Shown here piece by piece: positions 10,477 to 21,382 of a stretch of DNA of 64,000 bases (position 1 is the first letter of the stretch; every line of letters starts with the position of its first letter). The position numbers and the translations under genes were made by a program. Below the pieces are notes generated by a model, which was not told the origin of the DNA, did no database searches, and worked only from the letters and a program-made list of their open reading frames with translations. The DNA lies in contig NW_027331668.1 in NCBI RefSeq assembly GCF_022965805.1, forward strand, positions 62,001 to 126,000. The letters are read 5' to 3'. This DNA comes from Primulina eburnea (Eukaryota > Streptophyta > Magnoliopsida > Lamiales > Gesneriaceae).

Positions 10477-12849
10477 TCTGAGTTCGTCCTCGAACTCACC
10501 AATCATCAAACCAAATCTGTCAGAAGAAATATATGACAGAGTTTAACATCCAAACTCATTTCACTAGCCGAATCAATCCCATATTACTGGCTATATAACA
10601 CCTGTATACGCCAATTGCAATTTATAACAAAGCAATACCACCTGTAGTTGCTATTCCATCTTCGGCTCCCAATACCAATCGTCATCATCCGACATTGGTT
10701 TCTTACATCTATTCATTCTAATCTAGCTGGATAGTTATGGTCATACCGTAAGTCATACCCTGACAACCATTCATAACAGCTAGCACTAACATCTAGTACT
10801 AAAGTTCTACCCATATCCGCCAATATCTGGTTACTACACGCTGACTACCTGTCAATCTATAACAACTCTGCGAGGGAGAACTCATGATATTTCCGTCACA
10901 AGTACCGCTCCATCCAAATCACAATCTGATATCATCTAATGCAGCATTCTAGCAAATCTGACAATTCCTTTGACATTGATCTATGTCATCTGGTTCTGTT
11001 TGTACGTAATCTGGTACAAACTGATAGATATAGATTGAATATTCTGTCAATCATAATCATATCATATCATAAGCTGTAGAATTGACGGTACTTTTATCCC
11101 GAAAGCCATACTCACATTTTCTTATTCAGAAATATACTAAATCGGTAATCATCTTCTGATTCATATCTTTCTGGCTTCTTTTGTTCTCAATTCAAACATA
11201 TCAGTACCATTTCTACCAATCTTACAACATAATTTGCTGTCCCAACTGATCTCATCTATCTATGCCACATTATCTGTTCGAATATCTTACATTCTGAAAT
11301 AGCTGAATGAAACCTGAATCCACCCCAGTGCAGTTCTGACACTACCTGTGACTTCAGATTCGAACTAATGCTGTACAAGATCAGTTAATAACATAAAAGA
11401 ACGAAGAAATACCTACCTGGTATTCGGCTCTGACTATCAATACCAAAAGCTGTAAACAATTCTAATAACACACGATAACCAAACCCATATAAAATGCAAA
11501 TTCGTATAGCTGTTAAATTGATCTGATCAACAAAATACAGGTCTGAAAATTCGGATCACTGTTCGGGACTACTGTATTTTCCACAAACAACTCTGATACA
11601 ATTGGAACTGCATAGTATCACACACTGAATAATACTTACAATAACATCAACTCAAACTCAGAATAGAAATGTCCTATGCTGATCTAGTGAGTTTAAGAAA
11701 CTCATAACATAAGAATTTCGGGCTGGCTGACCAATCTTCATACTGTCCAGATCCACTGCTATATCTCATCTGCAAATAGAATATACTCCCAAACAATATA
11801 AGATGTCTCCAATACTGATTTAGAATCATAACACTACTCAGCAGATGTAAAGCAACACAAGAAAAAAATAATCAGAATCAGATAATCTGTCCAAATCAGG
11901 TAAGAAAAATTCTGACATATCTGACATTCTGCTAATTCTGACATTCCTGATACCGCATAGTCTGAATATAAACCTGTATCAATAACTGCATTCGGATCCA
12001 TACCTGACCCATTGCTGTATACAATAATCACAGTTCTCGGAATATTTAACCCAATCTTCAAATATTCAATATACACAATCAGATACTGTGGATATATCCC
12101 GGAATCATAGATATAACAAGCATAATTCTTCAAAATACCCCTGAACACATAATCTGTCAATCTAGAAACAGAACTAAAATGTCTTCAAGAGAAATATACA
12201 ATCAACTGGATTCTTTAGCCCATACTTTAATCAGACAATTCTTTCAATTTTCTCTGATAGAGAACCCATCTGACGTCTTATCTAAGCAAACACCAGTCAA
12301 TTATGATATTACTATCAAATTTTAGGCTCGATTTCAGTGGATCTACTCTCGATTTCAGTGGAGCTACTGAATACATAAGGATACCATCTGTTCCTTTCTG
12401 TAATAATCGAGTCCTAAATCCTAAATTTTTCTAAGGACTTCTGAATCTAAAATCCTCATTTATCAACTAAATCTGGTCGTACTTTTACTATTTCTGGAAC
12501 ACATGCTACGAAATTTCAGTACTTGTTTAGCATTATATATCCATACTGAGATCGAAATCATATAACACAAGTACATCATAATCTAACCCAATCCCGGGTT
12601 CACCTCACTGTAGTATATAACATGTCACAGAAATCTCTGATATCAACATATTCCTCAACAACCAAGGAATCAATACTACAGTATACACAGACCCCACAAA
12701 TATAGCATATCACCATGCTACTCAATCACAGATACTCATGAAGAATGCATTAGTACACATCAATACGTATGCAATATATCATAAAAGAGTAGTACCTGTT
12801 GTAAATTCTGGGTCTGTTCTTCTGTCATTACCACCAATGACTTTGCTCT
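10477..12849 (-). pseudogene. Element B decayed PR-RT-integrase region
   Basis: No useful frame remains. Homology to pol can still be read: the integrase region around 11100-11130 (with a TAA) and the C-terminal integrase region at 10670-10706, which has two TGA codons (10682-10687) also present in F. The segment at 11834-12490 matches F 31300-31890, which aligns with the PR end of A. No RT catalytic motif was found. The region is much shorter than an intact pol of about 3.3 kb. Confidence 0.7.
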
Positions 12850-13686
12850 TTAAGATCTTCGAAAATGTTTCTGAGGGCAAACTTTAGCAAAGTGTCCCGT
12901 CTGCTTACAAATATTGCACTTCCCAAGCACTCCCTGACATTGTTCTGTGGAGTGTCTCCCTCCACAAGTCCTGCAATACACTCCGGTATAGCTCGGACCA
13001 GGACTGCTAGAACTAGAGGAATCACTTCCTAACTTCTTGAACTGTTTCTTTTGAATTCTCAATGGTTCTTTTTCCTTACCACTACGACTGCCAATCTCTA
13101 TTCTGGAAGGTAGTTGTTGTGCAGTCTGTTCTGGAAGAACATATAATGCTCCCGGTTGTCCTTTCAGAACCGTTTCCGCTCTTTTAGCTCTATTCAAGGT
13201 ATCCGAAAAATTATTCGATTGCTTTACATTTACCAACGTGCGTATTTCTGGATTCAATCCTTGAATGAACTGGCTAGACATAGCATCATCATTTCTAGCC
13301 ACAAGAGGAGCAAAACGTAGAAGTGTGAAGAACTGTGCCAAGTATTCATCAACACTCAAAAGACCCTGTCTCAGGTTTGCTAATTCTGCACTTCTATCCT
13401 GTCTATATGAGGTAGGGAAGAATCTTTGATAACATTCAAATCTAAAGGTCTTCCACGTGATCACTGAACGACTCTGCTCTAAGGCTCCTTTGGTGAGTAA
13501 CCACCATCTTCTAGCAGTCTCTTGCAACTGGTTCTCAATAAGCCTAATTCTACACTCATCTGTGAAATTCAGGAATTCAAATAACATTTCTGTCGCCTCT
13601 AGCCATTTCTCACAATCTACTGACGTCTCAGTTCCCTTCAGAATTGGCGGTTGAAACGACTGAAACCTCTGTAACTGTGTTTCCAT
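12850..13686 (-). CDS. gag: Element B gag (nucleocapsid/capsid protein)
   Basis: The open frame is 278 residues from the ATG at 13684-13686 (METQLQRFQ). An in-frame GTG five codons earlier is less likely. The family's usual start (MPPRR) is replaced by ATATAG, so the N terminus is about 25-30 residues shorter than in A. The retrotransposon gag domain (RWWLLTKGALEQ, YQRFFPTSYRQD, LRQGLLSVDEYLAQF, FIQGLNPEIRTLV) fills most of it. At the C end are two zinc knuckles: YCRTCGGRHSTEQC with atypical spacing and CNICKQTGHFAKVC of regular CCHC form, both intact. Gag packages element RNA into particles. It ends soon after the second knuckle and is not fused to pol. Enzymes would have to come from another element. 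Confidence 0.88.
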   Translation of the reverse strand: METQLQRFQSFQPPILKGTETSVDCEKWLEATEMLFEFLNFTDECRIRLIENQLQETARRWWLLTKGALEQSRSVITWKTFRFECYQRFFPTSYRQDRSAELANLRQGLLSVDEYLAQFFTLLRFAPLVARNDDAMSSQFIQGLNPEIRTLVNVKQSNNFSDTLNRAKRAETVLKGQPGALYVLPEQTAQQLPSRIEIGSRSGKEKEPLRIQKKQFKKLGSDSSSSSSPGPSYTGVYCRTCGGRHSTEQCQGVLGKCNICKQTGHFAKVCPQKHFRRS

Positions 13687-14156
13687 CTGAATTTCTGCCA
13701 CATCTATCTGAGATTCTGTTCTATCTGTCTGATCATATGACGTACTGCCTTTTTCTGGAATTCTGCGGGGAGCTATATCTGATTACCAAAAACATCAGTA
13801 ATCCCATACCACAAACCTGTTTCAAATCTTTTCCTGACCATCTTACTGCTGGTCATGAATCCGATCTGATTCGTATTCAAGAATACATAATCCCAATTCA
13901 AATCATATAATCAGGTAAGCATGTATCTTAAAGCAATAACACATAGTCTCATGCTAGCACACAATGTCAATCAACATGAAAATCAATCTCATGCTAGCAC
14001 AGACATGCAAGGAAAGAAAATTCATCTACCCCGCTCATTCTCTTCTATCTTAATCTGAGTCAGTCTAAAAGATCTATCAGTTCTTACTATCTCAATCTAA
14101 AAGATCTATCTCTAAAGGAACTATCGCTAAAGGAACTATCGCTAAAGGAACTATCG

Positions 14157-14168
14157 GCTCTGATACCA
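14157..14168 (-). other. Primer binding site of B (initiator tRNA-Met)
   Basis: GCTCTGATACCA on the plus strand is the complement of TGGTATCAGAGC and lies 5 nt from the right LTR. The leader between it and gag (13687-14156) holds no other frame; it includes three short repeats of CTATCGCTAAAGGAA-like sequence near 14100-14155. Confidence 0.93.
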
Positions 14169-14173
14169 CCTGT

Positions 14174-16392
14174 TGTGGGGACCCGGACGCTAATCATCTT
14201 CTTAATCATCACTGGGATGTAATTATCTATTCTGATAAACAGGGTCTAAAAATTCTTCTTTTTAAAATATAAACGCGGAAGGTAATGGCATCTAATAATA
14301 TACATATCTGTATAAAATACATTTCAGTATTAACATACAATAATCTAATCTAAGGTTCAACTACTAAATTCAAGTAATAAAACCCAATCTACTGTAAGTC
14401 CGGAATCACCACGCTAACTCGTCTTCTCTCATCGTCATCTCGACCCTGATCCAGCCCCACCTGTTGTCATGCACACATACAAAACAAGACAACAGCCGGA
14501 TAACTCCGGTGAGAATAAATCCCAGTATAAAACATGGTAAACATGTATATACATAAAATAATTCATGAAACATGCTGTTACGAATAAAATCGAAACATTA
14601 GATTTCATAAGCTATGAAATCTAATCACACAACAAGCATGCACTTCAAATCAACCAACCATGCATATAACCAATCTAAATCATAAAAACATGCTAGCACA
14701 ATTGGAAGCAATAATGATGGGTCCTATGATCTAGGAACCACATCCATATAAGCATGCAGTCCTAATCAAATCACGTCTAGACTTGACTCGACTAGAACTC
14801 TAGGGATCCCGGTGTGAATAAGACGTCACTACCTACCCTCCAATCGGGGTAATGAACATCTCATTCCTAGACTTCGGTCTGAGCTGTATCAACGGCGGCA
14901 ATAAGAGTAATACCTACTCCTATGCTGAGATACACCGAAACGTCTAGATATTTGACAATGCCTGTCAAAGACTTTCCTATCTTAACTGCAATGAATAACA
15001 ATCTGTAAACAAAGCATAATCATATTCATAACTGAATAACACAATTATCTTACCTGATTGAATACAGATTCTATAATCAAAGCATAATCAGATAACAATA
15101 TAAACAATAATCTAGTATGTGATTTTATTGGGAAACTCAAATTAATCTAATTTGAGTTATGCGTCCCGAATATCACATGAATTATACCTTTATCTTCCCC
15201 GTCTGAGGAAGACGACGTCTCGAAGTCGAATCTGTTCGTCCCTGATCTGAAACGACAATAACAAATACACTGTATCAATGTGCAGCTCAAAACACAGTCT
15301 GTTCTGATCAATACCCAATTCAGTATATAATCTGATCCATATCTGAACAAACCACAATCTGATTCATATCAACAAAATCATAATATAACATAAATCAATA
15401 CTGAATCTGATCAATCTGCACCAACTGATGTTTAGACGGCATATCATATCATGTCGATAACCCGACAATCTCAACATCACAAATAACCTATCAGAACTTG
15501 GAGTCAATACCATAATATCATTCTTCTAATTCCAGCATATGAATGTCTAACAACTGCATCTTCAGAAATGCTGAAATATATAATACAAACATACGGTATT
15601 ATTTCCTCTATCTGACTTCACATAACTACTGAATAACCTATCCAGACCCATAAGAATAATCCTCTATTCATTCTTAAATCAAGAATACTACCATTTAGTT
15701 TGAAGTCTCAGTCAATATCTTCTAAAATTCATAACAATTGTATAACCAACTTATTCTTAAATCTGTCTTCGATTATACAATATCTACGGTAGTATAAACA
15801 CCATATCTGAATCATATTCAATTCTAACAACATCATAAATTCAAATCTTGTCTAAACGTAATAAAACTTACGTCCTTGCGTAGCCTGCGTTGATAGGAAC
15901 CCAGTACCGAAGTCGGATTTCAATTCAGATATACGGTTTGCTCGTAAATTGAATTCTACCCTCAAGAATATAAAATCTCTCCTCTAAACTCTCGACTTCC
16001 AGGCTGAAAGAATGGAGGAGCATCGAGTTTTGCACACATATATATCCATCTCGCATGCATGGCAAGTGGCATACTTCTTCACGCAGCACGTTGCTCGCTA
16101 GGGCGGTCAAAACCTGCTCGCTAGGGCGAAGCACTCTCGGCCCTCACAATTCTACATGCGCGCTCGGGCGGACAGAAAGTGCCGCCCGGGCAAAGGACTC
16201 TCGGCTTTCTACCATTAAACCCTCTCGCTCGGGCGGTCAAAAACTCCCGCCCGGGCGAATGACATTCGGCCCAAATCTTGTGTCCCTCATAATTTTTTCC
16301 AATTTGATCTCGAACTGGCCCGGCTATAATTACATCAAGTCATAATCAACAAATCATCTCAGATTACGTTAATTAAATTCTCGGGCATTACA
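14174..16392 (-). repeat. Element B right (5') LTR, 2219 bp
   Basis: Nearly identical to the left LTR. It has the foldable block at 14814-14948, with helix 3 kept through two G-U type pairs. Ends at the duplication GAAAA. Confidence 0.94.
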
Positions 16393-16397
16393 GAAAA

Positions 16398-16759
16398 GGA
16401 ATGAATTGAAGACACATTATATATACTTTGCATGTCTAAGAACACATGGCTCATCCTTGGGTGTACACGGCTCTCGCTCGGGCGGTCAAAAGTTGCCGCC
16501 CGGGCGAGTAATTCTCGGCCCTCGCCCATTCCAGCAGCCTCGCTCGGGCGGTCAAAAACATCCGCCCGGGCGAGTGACTCCCGGCCCTCTTCTCCGAGGC
16601 ACTCTCGCTCAGGCGGTCAAAAATGTCTGCCCGGGCGAGTCACTTTCGCCCAACAGTTTACATATTTAAATTTTAAATCTCAAAATGATCTGGTTGCATT
16701 CATATCTACTCAACATCGATAATCTCAAACTAACGTGTTATAAAATCTTGGGCATTACA
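16398..16759 (-). repeat. Element C left (3') LTR, second piece
   Basis: It continues C's LTR after B and reads TGTAATGCCC at its outer end. It holds three pairs of CTCGCTCGGGCGG and CCGCCCGGGCGA motifs at about 16472-16640, with a TATATA run at about 16419. The polypurine tract follows at 16760-16776. Confidence 0.88.
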
Positions 16760-16859
16760 TTTCTCCCTCTCTAAGACATAAGTTCGTCCTCGAACTTGAT
16801 ATAAATCAATTAGAGTATTTAAAACAGCATTACCATCTAAAACTGAATAAATACTCACA

Positions 16860-19162
16860 TCATATAAGTAACTCGGGGTGTTTCTGTCTCATGTCTGCCT
16901 CTGTTTCCCAAGTCGCTTCCTCGATGCCATGACGACTCCACTGAACTTTCACAAGTGGAATAGTCTTCGTTCTGAGTTGCTTATCTTTCCGATCAAGAAT
17001 CTGTATCGGTTGTTCAACGTAGCTCAAGGTTTGATCAAGCTCAGCTTCGTCAGGACGAATGATATGAGAAACATCAGGCATGTATTTACGCAACATTGAT
17101 ACATGAAACACGTCATGTATTCCGGATAGAGAAGGAGGAAGAGCAAGTCGATAAGCTCGATCGCCAATCTTTTCGAGAATCTCATAAGGACCAATGTATC
17201 GCGGAGACAATTTCCCACGCTTGCCAAATCTGACAACGCCTCTGAATGGGGAAATTTTCAAGAACACTCTATCTCCTTGTTCAAATACCAACGGTCTACG
17301 TCTGATATTGGCGTATTTGGCTTGCCTATCCTGTGCTGTCTTCATTCTTTTCTAAATAACTTTCACCTTCTCAGTCATGTCACGAATCATGTCTGGCCCA
17401 AGTTCTGGCACTTCTGAAATATCATTCAGTATAGCGGAGATCTGCACTTCTTGCCATATAAAGCTTCAAACGGTGCCATCTCAATGCTCGTCTGATAGCT
17501 GTTATTATAGGAGAACTCACAAAGAGGTAGGGAATCTTGCCAACTAGTACCAGAATCTAGTACTACGGCTCTCAACATATCCTCTAATGTCTGGATAGTC
17601 CGCTCTGACTGTCCGTCTGTCTGAGGATGATAAGCAGTACTCAGGTGTAAAGTCGTACCTAAGGCCTGCTGTAAACTGTGCCAGAAGTGTGAAGTAAATC
17701 GTGGATCACGATCTGATACGATAGACTTCGGCACTCCATGCAATCTGACTACCTCTCGAACATATATCTCCGCCATCTGATCATGTCGATACGTCATTCT
17801 GTACGGAATGAAACAAGCTGATTTGGTTAGTCTGTCGATAACGACCCAAATCGCATCACAGCCTCGGGAAGATCGGGGTAACTTCGTCACAAAATCCATG
17901 GAAATGTGATCCCATTTCCATTCTGGAATAGCTAAACTCTGAAGTAGACCTCCGGGCTTCTTTCTTTCCGCTTTTACCTGTTGGCAATTCAAGCATTTTG
18001 ACACAAATTCTGCGATATCTGACTTCATTTGCTTCCACCAGAACTGTGTCTTCAAGTCATTGTACATCTTGCGGCCACCAGGGTGAATGCTAAACCGACT
18101 ACAATGTGCTTCAGACATAATCTGATGTCTCAAGTCTGATAAATCTGGCACTACAAGGCGGTTATTCACATACAGCACATGATCACGTACCTGATATTCT
18201 GATAAATGTCCTGCTTTAACCATCTGAATCGATCTTTGCACATTCTGATCTGTTCTTTGTGCTTCTTTTATCCTCCTGATCAAGTCTGGCTCAACTTGAA
18301 TAGTAGCACGTCGTAGTGGCCTCTTATCTGTATCAAATTCTAATCCAGAGAAACATCAATTTTCAACAAGTTTTGTAACACCCATGGTTGATAAGGATAA
18401 TGAGCAAACCTTTCGACTTAAGGCATCTGCTGCTGCATTTGACTTCTCTGGATAATATTTGATTTCGCAATCAAAATCTTTCAACAGATCAAGCCATCTA
18501 CGCTGTCGCATATTCAGTTCTGATTTAGAAAACAAGTATTTTAGGCTTTTATGGTCTGAATAGATCTCAAATTTCTCGCCATAAAGATAATGACGCCAGA
18601 TTTTTAAGGCAAATACGATAGCCGCCAATTCAAGATCATGAATGGGGTATCGAATCTCGTGAGTCTTCAACTGTCTTGAGGCATAAGCGACCACATGACC
18701 TCGCTGCATAAGAACACATCCCAAACCTCTATGAGAGGCATCACAATATACAACGAAATCACCCGTACCTGAAGGAATCATCAAGACAGGTGCACTGGTC
18801 AGCCTCTTCTTCAATTCTTGAAAGTTCGACTCACACTCCTCAGACCATGGGAATGGCGCATTCTTCTGTGTCAATTGTGTAATTGGCTTCGCAATACGGG
18901 AGAAATCTTGAATGAATCGTCTATAGTATCCTGCTAGACCCATGAAACTGCGTATCTCTGGCACAGAAGTCGGTCTCGGCCAACTGATCACAGCTTCCAC
19001 TTTACTCGGATCTACAGAAATACCATCTTCAGATATGATATGTCCCAAAAAGACAACTCGATTCAACCAAAATTCACACTTTGACAATTTAGCATACAAT
19101 CTCTCATTTCTCAATGTCTGTAATACAATCCTGAGATGTTCTGCATGCTCATTCCTGTTCTT
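16860..19162 (-). pseudogene. pol: Element C: end of RT, RNase H, integrase, chromodomain tail
   Basis: This is the 3' part of C's gag-pol, joined across D to 43401. In reading order it holds the rest of RT (after [10 protein letters not shown]), RNase H ([10 protein letters not shown]), the integrase zinc domain (H-H and CLNCQQ), the catalytic core (MDFVTKLP, SDRDPRF, GQSER) and a chromodomain-like tail ending in KHPELLI. Three breaks are visible against A: TGC to TGA at 18356-18358, one missing base at about 17424-17427 that creates TGA, and CAG to TAG at 17352-17354. Integrase itself is open at the places where A is shifted, so A and C decayed separately. Confidence 0.88.
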
Positions 19163-19734
19163 TGTGGGGACCCGGACGCTGATCCGTCTTATTAATCATC
19201 TTTGGGATTTAATTATCAATTAAGATAAAACAGGGTCTAAAAATTTTTCTTTTTAAAATAAAGTGCGGAAGGTAATGGAATTTACACTATTATACATATC
19301 AGCATAATAATACAAAATCTTGTCTCACTTTCATCTCGTACAACTAGACTAAAGTTCAATTACTAAAATCAAGTAATAAAACCTATCTATATCCAAGTCC
19401 GGAATCACCACGCTAACTCGTCTTCTCTCGTCGTCTTCTTGACCCCGATCCTATCCCACCTGTTGTCATGCACACATACAAAACAAGACAACAGCCGGAT
19501 AACTCCGGTGAGAATAAATCCCAGTATAAGACATGGTACGCATGTATATAAACAAACTAATTCATAAAACATGCCATCATGTATAAAAACAATATATTTC
19601 ATAATCTATGAAATTAAATCAAATAAGCATGCAACTCAAATCAGATAAACATGCATAAAACAATCTAAATCATACAAACATGCTATCATGCCTGAAAGCA
19701 ATAACGATGGGCCCCATTATCTAGGAACCACATC
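19163..19734 (-). repeat. Element D left (3') LTR, piece 1
   Basis: Matches 41269-41840 almost base for base and is cut at 19734 by E. Confidence 0.93.
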
Positions 19735-19936
19735 TGTAATAGCCGAGCCCGGTGTACGGTACGATTTAAGTTTTGTTTGTTATTTGGGATATTTGATTAG
19801 ATGTTCAGAGTTGTATTTTTGGGCTATAGTATTGTTAGTTTTATTGTCTTGAGGTATTAGATGATGTTGGTTGTTCGTTTCAGCGTTTCGGTTTGATTTT
19901 TTTGTTGCATGGGAATAGTGTTTTGCCGTGAGCACA

Positions 19937-20088
19937 CCGCACCCGCGGCGTTGTAGTGACCGCCCCCGCGGTGGAGACCGCACCCGCGCTATTTGCAGTG
20001 CCGCACCCGCGCTGTTCGTGTTCCAGAATTTTTGAGTATGCCGTAACTTAGGCGCACCCGCGGTCCTTGTGTTGGCGCACCCGCGGTG
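19937..20088 (+). repeat. CCGCACCCGCGGT motif cluster in E LTR
   Basis: About six copies of CCGCACCCGCGGT or close variants (CGCGCT, CCCCCGCGG). No clear TATA box follows; GAGATATTTAG at about 20100 is the nearest AT-rich candidate. Repeated in the 3' LTR at about 26056-26207. Confidence 0.85.
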
Positions 20089-20463
20089 AAGGTATGGGCG
20101 AGATATTTAGTCGATTTTGGAGTGGTTGGCTATCACTTTTCCTTTTTCTTTCCTTCTCATTTTCGCATTTCTCTCCATTGCAAGGGTTTTCAGCCATTTC
20201 TTTCCTTTCCTATCTTCGATTCAGGCGTTTGTTTGGAATTTCGACTTGAGTTCGACGTTCTCCTTGGTGCTAGGAAGCTTGGGTAAGCTTTTGGTGCGAT
20301 TCTGTTTAGGTTGTAAATTAAGAGTTATTTAGGTTGGTTGTTTATGTGGATTTATGGATTATTTAGCTTGTAATCTTGGATATTTAGTTGATATTGGTGT
20401 TATTTGTGGATTATTTGTTGTAGGTGGTGATCAAGAGCTAAGTTGAGGTGTTTGTTGTGGTTT

Positions 20464-21005
20464 GTAAGTGGAATTTCATTCCTTTTTGCTCACATGATTA
20501 TATATGTATGTGTTTCAAAGAGTTTATTGTGTTATTCCCTTTCATTTGATCCATAGTATGTATTGTTATATGTATTGGAGGCATTGTATGTCTCATTATT
20601 GATTAAAGGGAATACAAAGAGATATATAGAGTTCAAAGTGATTGTTAAAACCAGAGAAGAGTTTAAATGTTTTCGGATTGATAAATACATAGTCAGAGAT
20701 TGCATGCAATATTAGATGATCATCGCCCAGAGGCTTATATCCCTCAGAGTTATCGGTATTTATATCGATTTGGGATACGAGCAACCCCAGAGCAGAGATA
20801 CTATTGATATCAATCCCCAGAGCAAAAGAGAAATACCATCATATTTTTATGCTATTGCTATAATATTGATATTCAGAGTTTACAGTTCAGAGTTGATGGT
20901 ATTTATGATTTCAAAGAGATGTTTTACAGAGTTATTGTTCATTGTTATATAAGAGTTCCACTTGCTGAGATTTATTCTCATTTCAGTTATTTTCATGTGA
21001 TGCAG
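20464..21005 (+). other. Candidate leader intron in E LTR
   Basis: Runs from GTAAGTGGAATTTC to ATGTGATGCAG, followed by ATCAGA. J has the same sites (59881-60433), and F's acceptor is also followed by ATCAGA. A second possible pair, GTAAGC near 20285 to GTTGTAG near 20424, also exists. Confidence 0.4.
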
Positions 21006-21251
21006 ATCAGAGTGGTGCCTCGGGACGTTGACTGTAGATCGGGGGTCATATGCATACACCGTTGGAAGGAGGATTTTGGCATGATCATAGGAATGATATT
21101 TTGTTTTTGTTATGTCATTTAAATGATCATGTATTTATTTTGTAAAGATATTTGATGAAATGTATTTTGAAACTCCTTCCGTATATTTTAAAGAGAAAAT
21201 TTTATTTCCGCTGCGTATTTATTTTAAAAGAGGTCAGGGTGTCACATTTAG

Positions 21252-21263
21252 TGGTATCAGAGC
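21252..21263 (+). other. Primer binding site of E (initiator tRNA-Met)
   Basis: TGGTATCAGAGC, 5 nt after the LTR end. Confidence 0.94.
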
Positions 21264-21382
21264 GGTGTTCTTCGGACCAATGCATATGACTTCGTCTACT
21301 TTCAACTGTCCGGGTATGTTTTCTTTGCATCTATCTATTGTTATGTATTGATTGGTGTCTTGTGAGCATTGTAGAGTAGAGG

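Larger units (their letters stand above)
8240..16392 (-). mobile_element. Element B: complete gag-only retrotransposon, 8153 bp
   Basis: Two LTRs of 2220 and 2219 bp flank one open gag frame and a decayed pol region. The element is flanked by the perfect 5-bp duplication GAAAA (8235-8239 and 16393-16397) and interrupts the left LTR of C. By eye the LTRs differ at roughly 15 sites, so insertion is recent. This layout matches what has been called TR-GAG in plants: terminal-repeat elements with a gag domain only. Confidence 0.93.
19735..21246 (+). repeat. Element E 5' LTR, 1512 bp
   Basis: Runs from TGTAATAGCC to GGTGTCACA. It holds a CG-rich motif cluster, a candidate leader intron and a hairpin (ATATCCC 20737-20743 with GGGATA 20772-20777) that is also found in J. 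Confidence 0.95.

Noticed and set aside
20067..20332. Overlapping small frames in E's LTR (MGEIF..., also at 26186-26451 and 59457-59702)
   Set aside because: Conserved only as LTR DNA; three overlapping frames are open equally, with no coding bias visible.
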